Assembly (NCBI GenBank): GCA_015660995.1
Contig: JACTUC010000011.1
Span: 1-60,223, forward strand
Length of the DNA stretch: 60,223 nucleotides
Source of the DNA: Candidatus Methanomethylicaceae archaeon
GTDB lineage: Archaea > Thermoproteota > Methanomethylicia > Methanomethylicales > Methanomethylicaceae
Direction: 5' to 3'
Position 1 is the first letter of the stretch. Every line of letters begins with the position of its first letter. Below the pieces are notes generated by a model. It did not search any database. It was not told the DNA's origin and saw only the letters and a list, made by a program, of their open reading frames with translations. The translations under genes were made by a program, and so were the position numbers. Shown in pieces: positions 49,395 through 57,683 of this stretch.

Positions 49395-49541
49395 CTAGCT
49401 TGCCATTCCCACATGCTTGTACTTCAGAAGTCCGAAGAGCCTGATCGCTTGGAGAGCATCCTTCTGCTCAGTCCTGAACTCGTACTTCATCTTGAGCATC
49501 TCCTCCCTGGTGTTGTTGTACTTCCCGCAGCAGCCCTCCAT
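49395..49541 (-). CDS. Small Cys-Cys protein, 48 aa
   Basis: ATG 49541-49539 to TAG 49397-49395 gives 48 residues starting MEGCCGKYNNTREEMLKMKY, a charged helix and K-Y-K-H-V. The TTTTTAAG stretch upstream (plus-strand cttaaaaac at 49572-49580) is TATA-like, predicting a short leader. It is convergent with polB (2 bases apart) and divergent from ThrRS. No family recognised. Two adjacent Cys at residues 4-5 are notable. Confidence 0.45.
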   Translation of the reverse strand: MEGCCGKYNNTREEMLKMKYEFRTEQKDALQAIRLFGLLKYKHVGMAS

Positions 49542-49681
49542 ATGGATCACAAAATTGACTTTGGATCAGGGCTTAAAAACTTATCCTATGCCATTTTCTG
49601 GCTTGCTCAGACTATCCTGAAAAATGCCAACCGGAAGATCATTTTATATAGAAAACAGTGGGTTAGTTATCGCAATCAGCG

Positions 49682-51559
49682 GTGAAGCATGTGCGCTTAT
49701 TGATGATCCACGCCGATTTTATTGAGTATTCCGCCCTCGAACCAGCAGTTAAGGAGCCGGAGAAGATCGAGGGGGTGGGAAAGGCTCACAGGATCGATGA
49801 GTGCCTGGCAACTTTCTGCACAGTGGAGAAATGCGATGAGCCCGCGCCAGAGCGGATCGCAAGGTACGCTGCCAAGGTGATCATGGAACAGGCGAATATG
49901 GTGAAGGCTGAGAGGATTGTCCTCTACCCCTATTCCCATCTCGCATCAGACTTGGCGTCGCCTGCAATCGCCCTCAAGACCCTCCAGCTGCTGGAGGAAT
50001 CTCTTAAGGGATCCATCGAGGTAGTAAGGGCACCCTTCGGCTGGTACAAGTCCTTCGATCTGAAGTGTAAGGGCCACCCGCTGGGCGAGCTCGCACGCTC
50101 TGTGACCCTTGAGATGGCAGAGGCCGAGGAGAATGAAGCGAAGGAGCGCGCCGAGCCGACAAAGCCAAGCCACTTCCTCGTGCTGACACCCGAGGGCAAG
50201 GAAATTTCCATAGATTTCACTGAACCGAAGTCCTTCTCAAACCTAAGGATTGATGCTCCCCTTCTGCAGCTCATCAAAAACGAAGCGGGCGTCAAGGGCG
50301 AGCGAGAGGCACCGGGTCACATCAAGATAATGAAGAAGCTCGAGCTCGTCGACTACGAGCCCGCATCCGACGTCGGCCACTTCCGGTTCTACCCCAAGGG
50401 AACGGTCGTGAAGGACAGCCTGGAGGAGCTTGCCTACGACATTGCAATCAAGGACCTGCACGCCTTCAAGATTGAGACACCTTACCTATACAGGATGGAC
50501 GAGCCAGACATCGCCGAGCAAGCCTCCAAGTTCCGTGAGAAGGACTACCGACTTATGGTGGACAATAAGGAGTTCACCCTCCGGTTCGCTGGGGACTTCG
50601 GGCTGTTCAGGATGATGAAGGGGGCAACCATGAGCTACAAGCAACTCCCGGTCAGGGTCTACGAGCTCTCCCCCTCCTTCAGACTTGAGCAGAGCGGCGA
50701 GTGCGTTGGGCTAAAGCGCCTGAGGAACTTCACCATGCCCGACCTTCACTGCTTCTGCCTGAACCTCGAGCAGGGAACCTCCGAGTACAAGACCCTGTTC
50801 GAGAAGTACACAAAGCTCACCAACTCGATGGAGATCGAGTACGCGGTGGCATTCAGGGTGGTCAAAGACTTCTACGAGCAGCATAAGGAGTGGTTCGTCT
50901 CGCTCCTACAGGTGGTGAAGAAGCCCGCCCTCATTGAGGTGCTGCCTGAGATGAAGCACTACTGGGTGCTGAAGCACGAGTACCAGGCGATAGACTCCGC
51001 AGGCGGCAATACCCAGCTCGTGACCGTCCAGCTCGACATAGAGGACGCTGCCCGCTACGGGATCTTCTACACGGACGAGAAGGGCCAGAAGAAGGGCTGT
51101 ATAATCCTGCACAGTTCGCTGGGTTCCATAGAGAGATGGATGGGCGCAATTCTCGAGCAGGCAGCCATAGACCAGAAGCGGGGCAAAGTGCCCAAACTGC
51201 CGGTCTGGCTCAGCCCGATACAGGCGAGACTGATGCCCGTGAACAGCACCTATCTGGGTTTAGCTAAGGGGATAGCGGACAGGCTCTCTGAAAAAGGCCT
51301 CAGGGCGGATGTCGACGACAGGGAGGAGAGCGTCTCCAAAAAGGTCAGGGACGCTGAGGTGGAGTGGATCCCCTTCATAATAGTTGTTGGAGAGAGGGAG
51401 GCAAAGTCCGGGGTCCTGTCGGTGAGGGTCCGCGGCGGGGATGCTGTGGAGGTCCCCTCTGACGGTCTTGCGACCTTCGTGGGCGACAGCTTGGGCGGGA
51501 AGCCATGCATACCGTCCTATTTGCCAACGCTTCTATCCATGAGGCCTAGGTTCGGCTGA
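49682..51559 (+). CDS. thrS: Threonyl-tRNA synthetase, archaeal type
   Basis: The 625-residue protein starts at GTG 49682. The first 140 residues form the archaeal DTD-like editing domain (L-L-M-I-H-A-D-F-I-E-Y), which hydrolyses Ser-tRNA(Thr). The class II catalytic core follows (Y-E-L-S-P-S-F-R-L-E-Q motif 2 region, S-L-G-S-I-E-R-W motif 3 region) and the C-terminal HGTP anticodon domain with P-V-N-S-T-Y. All are present, so one gene does both editing and charging. Two small genes follow closely at 51614 and 51933. Confidence 0.95.
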   Translation: MKHVRLLMIHADFIEYSALEPAVKEPEKIEGVGKAHRIDECLATFCTVEKCDEPAPERIARYAAKVIMEQANMVKAERIVLYPYSHLASDLASPAIALKTLQLLEESLKGSIEVVRAPFGWYKSFDLKCKGHPLGELARSVTLEMAEAEENEAKERAEPTKPSHFLVLTPEGKEISIDFTEPKSFSNLRIDAPLLQLIKNEAGVKGEREAPGHIKIMKKLELVDYEPASDVGHFRFYPKGTVVKDSLEELAYDIAIKDLHAFKIETPYLYRMDEPDIAEQASKFREKDYRLMVDNKEFTLRFAGDFGLFRMMKGATMSYKQLPVRVYELSPSFRLEQSGECVGLKRLRNFTMPDLHCFCLNLEQGTSEYKTLFEKYTKLTNSMEIEYAVAFRVVKDFYEQHKEWFVSLLQVVKKPALIEVLPEMKHYWVLKHEYQAIDSAGGNTQLVTVQLDIEDAARYGIFYTDEKGQKKGCIILHSSLGSIERWMGAILEQAAIDQKRGKVPKLPVWLSPIQARLMPVNSTYLGLAKGIADRLSEKGLRADVDDREESVSKKVRDAEVEWIPFIIVVGEREAKSGVLSVRVRGGDAVEVPSDGLATFVGDSLGGKPCIPSYLPTLLSMRPRFG

Positions 51560-51613
51560 TGACCGATGGGTATTTAATAGAGATGAATACTCAAAAAACG
51601 TAAGGTGGCACAT

Positions 51614-51922
51614 ATGAAGGTCGAAGGCATTGTCATTGTCACGGCGGACTGGGAGAGAGGAAGCCATTACGCCATACAGATTTGCGAAGCGGTTGCCAAG
51701 AGCAAGAACATACTGGTCGAGGTCAAGAAGGAGGACTATGATTTGCTGATTAACTATGGCGAGAAGGACGAATTCGGGGGCGTCGACATCCCCCAGGTCT
51801 TCCTAAAGCTCGAAGGTGGTACCATGAAGCACGTCATGACAAGGACACCCGTCAATGAGAAGGGCATGCCGGATATAGAGAAGGGCATAAAGATGCTTGC
51901 GGAAGCCATCTCGAGTGCATGA
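51614..51922 (+). CDS. Thioredoxin-fold-like protein without CxxC, 102 aa
   Basis: ATG 51614 follows AAGGTGG; GTG 51605 is possible. The protein reads V-E-G-I-V-I-V-T-A-D-W-E-R-G-S-H at the start, where thioredoxins have W-C-x-x-C, and F-G-G-V-D-I-P-Q-V-F-L later, where a cis-Pro loop is expected. The active-site cysteines are absent. It thus looks like a thioredoxin-like scaffold, presumed non-redox. It follows ThrRS by 54 bases and is followed 11 bases later by the next gene. Function unknown. Confidence 0.6.
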   Translation: MKVEGIVIVTADWERGSHYAIQICEAVAKSKNILVEVKKEDYDLLINYGEKDEFGGVDIPQVFLKLEGGTMKHVMTRTPVNEKGMPDIEKGIKMLAEAISSA

Positions 51923-51932
51923 GGTGCTGATC

Positions 51933-52388
51933 TTGTCATCCCAATTTATGGTAATCAGAGCCAAGGAAGGAAACTTAGTATCCAAAGCCAGAGCTGAGGG
52001 GGAGATGAAGGAAGTCGTGAAGAAGATCGTGATCGAGGCGCTAAACCTCTGGGCTGTGGACAACGCAGATTTCACGGTAATAAGGGACCCGCAGTACCCC
52101 GTCACAGCAAAGGCGCCGATAACCAAGGAGCAGTACGATCTTTATTCCAAGTACGACCTGCAGAGGACTACCAACGGCAGCGTCATGTTCTACGTGCCGG
52201 TCTACATAATCTCGTTCGACAACATGTATGTTGAGGACAACTACCTCGACAAGGAAGTCTTCGTCGTCGCACCCGTCGTGGACCAGATCGCGGAGGACGT
52301 CATTGCCGAGCTTGCCGTGGAATCCACGAAGCAGGACGTCACAAGCGAAGAGGATGAAGGCAAAGAAGAGGAAGATACAGCTAAATAG
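51933..52388 (+). CDS. Conserved-looking hypothetical protein, about 151 aa
   Basis: TTG 51933 lies 6 bases after GAGGTG (51921-51926); the longer reading from 51897 overlaps the previous gene. The protein has M-V-I-R-A-K-E-G-N-L-V-S-K-A-R-A and a helix K-K-I-V-I-E-A-L-N-L-W, a central Y-D-L-Y-S-K-Y-D-L-Q-R segment, and V-Y-I-I-S-F-D-N-M-Y. The C-terminus is an acidic tail (S-E-E-D-E-G-K-E-E-E-D). No family is recognised. Together with the thioredoxin-like gene it forms a small cluster downstream of thrS. Confidence 0.55.
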   Translation: MSSQFMVIRAKEGNLVSKARAEGEMKEVVKKIVIEALNLWAVDNADFTVIRDPQYPVTAKAPITKEQYDLYSKYDLQRTTNGSVMFYVPVYIISFDNMYVEDNYLDKEVFVVAPVVDQIAEDVIAELAVESTKQDVTSEEDEGKEEEDTAK

Positions 52389-52783
52389 CTGGTTCCTCAA
52401 CCCCATTCTTATTTTCTTAAGGGCTCACAACCGTAGCGGCTTCTTCACAGTTCCGCGCTTTGTCCCCGATCATCGCCCGCTGTAAGTGTGTATTTAGTAG
52501 CTATGTCTTTTTTTGAGAACGAAGGAAGACTGAGAAGAGGGGAGCTCGACTAGCCCGGCTCATCATCTCGAGATCTGAACCCGTGTTCTTCTTCATTGCC
52601 CCCTTTTAGGGGTCTTGCTCACCATAAAAATAAACCTATTGATTGCTTGGCTCTCCACGTTCAAGCTAATTCTTAGTTGAGAGTGTTTAACACTAATTAA
52701 AAGTACCAAATAATTTTAAATAACTGTTGCACCAAAAAGAGAAAGACTACCGATTTCCCTTGGGGTGCGTGGTGTAATACAGT
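52389..52783. other. 395-bp gap: T-run, GC-rich patch with small inverted repeats, AT-rich promoter region
   Basis: No convincing coding frame. A T-run at 52508-52514 may end the upstream plus-strand transcript. A GC-rich patch at about 52520-52620 holds GAGCTC, CTCGAG, GAAC-CCGT-GTTC and CCCCT-TTT-AGGGG short hairpins, unlike the AT-rich surroundings, so a small RNA is possible. The AT-rich stretch at 52690-52730 (TAATTTTAAATAA) is the likely promoter of the following gene. Confidence 0.35.
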
Positions 52784-53908
52784 TTGGCTAACGCTGAAGT
52801 GACTCCTGGTTCGTTCTACAGCTTGATTGCCAGCGATCCAAAGATAATTTCGGTCTTCGAATTCTTAATACGTCAAGATAAGACCGAACTTGTCCCTGTC
52901 TTCGAACCAGGCACTGGCTACTACTACCCGGACATCGTCAAGAACGTGGAGGTGACTCCCAAGGAATCCATGGATATGGTGGACAAGATAATCAACTTGG
53001 GCCTCGGCACGAAGGTCTACTACGACCAAGTGCTGAGGTGTGGTACCTGTGGCACAGACCACGTAACGGTCCGCTTCCACTGCCCCTTCTGCAACTCCAC
53101 CGAGATCGACAAGGAACTCCTGATAGAGCACAGCGCTGACGGCGTTATGGCGCTGCTTTCGAGCTTCAAGAAGAAGGAGGGGAAGCTGATATGCCCCGGC
53201 TGCGGGAAGGTGCTCGAGCAGGAGGGCAAGGATTACCGAAACGTGGGAATATGGTACGGCTGCCAGTCATGCAAGAAGCAATTCGACACGCCAAAGGCAA
53301 AGTACATCTGCCGCACCTGCAATAAGGTGATCGATATACAGGACGTCCTCATCGCTGGGATTTACCGGATCGTTCTCAAGAGAGAGGTCATCGAGGAGCT
53401 ATCCACAAGGATACTGATAGTTCAGCCCGTCTTCGAAGCCCTCACCGAGTTCAAGCTTTCGCCATCAATGCCCGGCCTACTAACAGGTAAGTCTGGGATC
53501 GAGCATACCTTCGGCATCATAGGCACCAAAGGCGACAAGAATGTCGCCATAGATCTTGCCATATCAAAAACGAAGATAAACGAAGGTCCGATCCTCGCGA
53601 TGTCTGCCAAGGTCATGGACACCATGCCGACCAAGTCCATAATCATATGCGTTCCAGGACTGCAGGATAACGCCAAAAAGGTAGCAGGCATTTACGGCAT
53701 CAGCGTGATCGAAGGCGAAACCGTAAACGAAGCGACTGAGCAGTTGAGGAGAGTGCTGGGCTCGGACTGGGAAGTGCCCGAGGAACCAAAGAAGGCAGCA
53801 GAGGAGAAGAAACCGCCTGAGGAGCCCAAGAAGAAGCCTGCAAAAGCAGAAGCTGAGGCTGAGAAAGAGGAAGAGGCGCACGCGAAGCCTGCAAAGAAAG
53901 GCAAGTAG
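52784..53908 (+). CDS. Multi-zinc-ribbon protein, TackOD1-like, with charged C-terminal tail
   Basis: The 374-residue protein starts at TTG 52784. It has at least three zinc sites: C-G-T-C ... C-P-F-C (about residues 86-106), C-P-G-C-G ... C-Q-S-C (about residues 137-166) and C-R-T-C (about 177-180). The first, followed by L-I-E-H-S-A-D-G-V, resembles the thaumarchaeal output domain TackOD1 described in Makarova and colleagues' dark-matter surveys; this is a memory-based match. Residues 180-325 form an alpha/beta region; the last 45 are E/K/A/P-rich. Function unknown; a signal-output role is inferred. Confidence 0.55.
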   Translation: MANAEVTPGSFYSLIASDPKIISVFEFLIRQDKTELVPVFEPGTGYYYPDIVKNVEVTPKESMDMVDKIINLGLGTKVYYDQVLRCGTCGTDHVTVRFHCPFCNSTEIDKELLIEHSADGVMALLSSFKKKEGKLICPGCGKVLEQEGKDYRNVGIWYGCQSCKKQFDTPKAKYICRTCNKVIDIQDVLIAGIYRIVLKREVIEELSTRILIVQPVFEALTEFKLSPSMPGLLTGKSGIEHTFGIIGTKGDKNVAIDLAISKTKINEGPILAMSAKVMDTMPTKSIIICVPGLQDNAKKVAGIYGISVIEGETVNEATEQLRRVLGSDWEVPEEPKKAAEEKKPPEEPKKKPAKAEAEAEKEEEAHAKPAKKGK

Positions 53909-53948
53909 TTTTTTTCAGCACCGCCACAACCGCGGCATTGGAACTTGA

Positions 53949-55745
53949 TCACAGTACCGTGACCGACTTCGCCAAGTTGCGAGGCTTGTCCGGGTCGAGC
54001 CCTTTTAAAATGGCAACATTGTAGGCAAATAGCTGGAGCGGAACCGTGCTTATGATGGGATAGAGGAAGTCCGCAACTTGGGGAATCTCAAAGTAGTCAT
54101 CCGAGACTTGGCCCATCTCGCTATCGCCACGTGTGATTATCGAGAAGATTTTAGCCCCCCTCGCCTTCATCTCCATGACGTTTCCGATTACCCTCCCCCT
54201 CGCACTGTCCGTCGGTGCCACGAAGATGCATAGGAACCCCGGCTCCACAAGGGATATGGGGCCGTGTTTTGACTCCCCAGCCGGGTATCCCTCTGCGTGT
54301 ATGTAACTTATCTCCTTCAGCTTGAGGGCACCCTCCATCGCAGTTGCAACGTTCGCCCCCCTGGCGAGGAAGAAAGCGTCCCTCCTGGTGAAGTACTTCA
54401 TGGCGAGGCTCTTGATCCTCTCAGAGCTGCCAAGGATCTCCTCCACGGTCTTGGGAAGGCCGTTGAGTTGCCTCCTCCCAGTTCTGTACTCCTCCTCGCT
54501 TAGCTTCCCCCTCCTGAGCCCAATCCTCAGCATGAGCATGTCCAATGCCGTCAGCTGGGTCAGGAACGTCTTCGTTGCCGCTACCCCTATCTCAGGTCCG
54601 CTCTGGGTACAGATGTAGGCGTTAGAGATGATGGTAATTGACGACCCCAGGGTGTTAGTTATCCCGAGGATCTTGGCGCCCTTGGACTTCGCATACTTGA
54701 TGGCGCTCAGCGTGTCCGCAGTCTCACCCGACTGGGAGACAGCGACAACGGTGGCCCCTTCCAGCTCCGAGACCGCGTCGGTGAACTCGGAGGAGTGGAT
54801 CGGACGGGCGTCGATACCCAGTCTCTTCGCCATCTGGTATGACGCTGACATGCAGGCGTGGTACGATGTCCCCGAGCCAGTCAAGTAGACCTTCCCCTCC
54901 ATGAGGCCTGCAGCCCTGTCAATGAAGTTGAGCGGGATCTTGAGCGTCTCCTTTATCGCCAGTGGCTGCTCGAAGATCTCCTTGATCATGAAGTGGGGGT
55001 ACCCACCCTTCTCAGCTACGCTCTGGCTCCAGTTTATTACTGTGAACACAGGCTTTATGGCGTGCCCGCAGAGGTCTTCAATCTCGATCTTGCCCCTCTT
55101 CAGGATTGCAATGGTGTCATCCTGCATTACCATGACCTTTCTAGTGAAAGGAAGAAGCGCTGGGATGTCCGACGCGCAGAAAGTGCCCTTCTTGCTGATT
55201 CCAATCACCAGAGGGCTCTCCCTCCTCAGGCAAATTATCCTGTCAGGTTCCCTGCTGCTTATCACAACGCAGCCCATGGAGCCCTTGATGGAATTTGCCG
55301 CGCCAACGACAGAGTCCTTTAGGGACATCCCCGAAGCGAGCCCCTCCTCAATCATATGGGGGATCACCTCAGAGTCCGTATTCGAGGAGAACTTGTGCCC
55401 CTTCTTCAGCAACTCCTCCCTGAGTTGCATGAAGTTCTCAAGCACCCCGTTGTGGACAACCGCCACGGTCCCAGTGCAGTCGGTGAACGGGTGGGCGTTC
55501 TCCTTACATGGCGCGCCGTGGGTAGCCCATCTAGTGTGACCTATCCCGACATCGCTCTCAATCTGGGCTGTGTCTATGCTGGTGATGAATTCGGCTATCC
55601 GACCCTTGTTCTTCTCGACAGTGACCTTCTTTCCCCTGATCACCGCGATGCCGACCGAGTCGTATCCACGATACTCAAGCCTTTTCAGCCCTTCAAAGAT
55701 GGCTTGCGGGGCCGTGTCGCTAAGGCACCCGAATATGCCGCACAC
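53949..55745 (-). CDS. glmS: Glutamine-fructose-6-phosphate aminotransferase
   Basis: From GTG 55745 the product has 598 residues, placing the nucleophilic Cys right after Met (C-G-I-F-G), as needed by Ntn amidotransferases; the GTG at 55754 would leave residues in front. Motifs: R-L-E-Y-R-G-Y-D-S-V-G, H-T-R-W-A-T-H-G, N-T-D-S-E glutaminase loop, then two SIS domains with S-G-T-S-Y-H-A and S-Q-S-G-E-T-A-D-T. It makes glucosamine-6-phosphate from fructose-6-phosphate and glutamine for glycan synthesis. It is convergent with the TackOD1-like gene and lies 45 bases beyond GatE. Confidence 0.95.
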   Translation of the reverse strand: MCGIFGCLSDTAPQAIFEGLKRLEYRGYDSVGIAVIRGKKVTVEKNKGRIAEFITSIDTAQIESDVGIGHTRWATHGAPCKENAHPFTDCTGTVAVVHNGVLENFMQLREELLKKGHKFSSNTDSEVIPHMIEEGLASGMSLKDSVVGAANSIKGSMGCVVISSREPDRIICLRRESPLVIGISKKGTFCASDIPALLPFTRKVMVMQDDTIAILKRGKIEIEDLCGHAIKPVFTVINWSQSVAEKGGYPHFMIKEIFEQPLAIKETLKIPLNFIDRAAGLMEGKVYLTGSGTSYHACMSASYQMAKRLGIDARPIHSSEFTDAVSELEGATVVAVSQSGETADTLSAIKYAKSKGAKILGITNTLGSSITIISNAYICTQSGPEIGVAATKTFLTQLTALDMLMLRIGLRRGKLSEEEYRTGRRQLNGLPKTVEEILGSSERIKSLAMKYFTRRDAFFLARGANVATAMEGALKLKEISYIHAEGYPAGESKHGPISLVEPGFLCIFVAPTDSARGRVIGNVMEMKARGAKIFSIITRGDSEMGQVSDDYFEIPQVADFLYPIISTVPLQLFAYNVAILKGLDPDKPRNLAKSVTVL

Positions 55746-55790
55746 AGTGGACACCAGACAAAATCCATATCAACAGCACAATTAAAAAAG

Positions 55791-57683
55791 TTATGGGGGC
55801 TGCGCTTCTGTCCTTTTCTTTACCTCCTCCCTGAGCATCTCGTGCAAGACCTTGCCATCCACCTTCCCCCTGAATTTCTTCATAATGTCCCCCATGAGGG
55901 GGCTCAGCGCCCTCTCACCCTCCTTCTTGACCAGCTCGAGGTTCTTCTGGACAAGCTCCGCCACCGCAGACCTGAGTGCGCTCCTGTCAATGGTTCCCAG
56001 CGAGAGCGCTTCGGCAGCATCCTCCACCGATCTCCCGCTGTTCGAGGAGAGCCATCGGAAGATGGCCGGTATCGCCTCCTTCGCCACCTCACCCCTGTGA
56101 GCCTTTAGGAGGACATCCCTGGTCTGCCTGGCGTTGAATGACTCGACGTCCACTCCCTCCCTCCGCAGCATCTTGAACGTATACTCAAAGGTGGATGCGA
56201 CGAACGATGGGTTTAGACCGTCGGACTTTACCAGATCCTCGAACGTGGCTGCATACGGCGAGTCAACGACGAGACATGCGAGGTCCATGCTAAGGCCATA
56301 CTCCTTTACGTAGCGGTCAGCCTTGGCGTCCAACAGCTCCGGGAGCTCCCTCTCGACGCCCTCGAGGAGCGACTTGTCAACCACGATTGCGGGGACATCG
56401 GTCTCGGGGTACATCCTGGCGGACCCTGGCATGGGCCTCATGAAGCGTGTGGTCCCGTCCTCATTTGCCGCCCTGACCTCAGCTGGCACACCCTTCATTG
56501 CTTGGATCGCCCTCTCCACGACGGCCCTAAGCGCTATCTCGCCAGCCGAGGCATCTGTCGCGACGAAGACAACGCAGTCGGGCTCCCCGCCTCCCATCTT
56601 CTTCTTCAGCGCCTTCACTTCATCCTCAGTTATGCCATAGGCGGGAAGCTCATCGGTATGGAAGATGCCGCCAACACCGCCGTACACCTTTGCCCTGTCC
56701 GAGAGCTCGGTTCCAAAGCGCCTACCAGGCTGGAGTTCAGTCTTAAGAAGCCCTGCATAGCCAGGCAGAAGCACCGCCTTCACCCTGCCTCCCGAGTCTA
56801 CCGCCTTCCTCACGACCTTGCTAACCGAGGTCGCGAATACGTCCGTTACATCAATTGTCTTCAACGACACCTTGCCTCCTCCTCTCCTGGCAAGCTCCTC
56901 CCTGATCTGGAGTAACGCTCTCTGCCTGGCTGCTTCGTACTCGACCACCTTGGAGATTATCCCCAGCTCCTGTACTCCCTTCACCTCGACCCTCGTACCC
57001 CCTTTTATCGAGATGTTCAGGTCCTGGCGAATGGTGCCCAGCCCCCTCTTTATCATCCCTGTCGCCTTGAGGATGCTCCCCATCCCACGGGCAACGCGCT
57101 CTGCCTGTTCCCCGCTATGGATGTCAGGGGCAGTCGCGACCTCGACCAGAGGGATGCCCAACCTGTCAAGCCTATAGGTGATCCCATCCTTACCCTCTGA
57201 GACCTTCCTCGCTGCGTCCTCCTCGACGCACAGGGACTGCATGCCTATCCTCTCGTCCCCATCGGCCAGCCACCCGCTGAATGCCACCTTTGAAGTCCTT
57301 TGGAATCCTGTGGTGTTGGAACCATCGATGACCAGCTTGCGCATGACATGTATCTCGTCGACTGGCGTCATGTTCAGAAGCCTGGCTACAGTGAGCGCGA
57401 CGCGGACTGCTTTACGGTTCAGGTCGTGCGGTGGCTCCTCGTCAAGCTCAACAAGACACGTGCTGTCCCTATACCCCTGGTAGATGAAGGACTTCTTCCT
57501 CTCAGACTCGAACATGGCAGCACTGTCCAGGTCGCCAAGCTCGCTCGAGGTTATTTTAAGCCCCCTGCACACTGAGTAATGCGGTTCCTCCTCCCTAAGG
57601 ACGGTGGGGCAGCCGCAGAAGAGCTTCTCCCTCGTGTCGAGCTGTTGGTGTATCTCGATCCCGACCTTGACCTGCCCATTCAT
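55791..57683 (-). CDS. gatE: Glu-tRNA(Gln) amidotransferase subunit E
   Basis: The 630-residue protein is GatB-like with the archaeal insertion: it starts V-G-I-E-I-H-Q-Q-L-D-T, contains the T-Y-R-L-D-R-L-G-I-P-L-V-E-V-A-T glutamyl-tRNA-binding region, the AspRS-like GAD insert near residues 280-400 and the C-terminal YqeY-like tail (A-L-S-P-L-M-G-D-I-M-K-K-F). It converts Glu-tRNA(Gln) to Gln-tRNA(Gln) together with GatD. It overlaps the gatD stop by 4 bases (ATGA), so the subunits are translationally coupled. Confidence 0.95.
   Translation of the reverse strand: MNGQVKVGIEIHQQLDTREKLFCGCPTVLREEEPHYSVCRGLKITSSELGDLDSAAMFESERKKSFIYQGYRDSTCLVELDEEPPHDLNRKAVRVALTVARLLNMTPVDEIHVMRKLVIDGSNTTGFQRTSKVAFSGWLADGDERIGMQSLCVEEDAARKVSEGKDGITYRLDRLGIPLVEVATAPDIHSGEQAERVARGMGSILKATGMIKRGLGTIRQDLNISIKGGTRVEVKGVQELGIISKVVEYEAARQRALLQIREELARRGGGKVSLKTIDVTDVFATSVSKVVRKAVDSGGRVKAVLLPGYAGLLKTELQPGRRFGTELSDRAKVYGGVGGIFHTDELPAYGITEDEVKALKKKMGGGEPDCVVFVATDASAGEIALRAVVERAIQAMKGVPAEVRAANEDGTTRFMRPMPGSARMYPETDVPAIVVDKSLLEGVERELPELLDAKADRYVKEYGLSMDLACLVVDSPYAATFEDLVKSDGLNPSFVASTFEYTFKMLRREGVDVESFNARQTRDVLLKAHRGEVAKEAIPAIFRWLSSNSGRSVEDAAEALSLGTIDRSALRSAVAELVQKNLELVKKEGERALSPLMGDIMKKFRGKVDGKVLHEMLREEVKKRTEAQPP

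Noticed and set aside
52560-52600. A possible tRNA T-arm on the minus strand (GGTTCAGATC)
   Set aside because: The T-loop would have G at position 58 and the stem does not pair, and no acceptor or anticodon arms were found.
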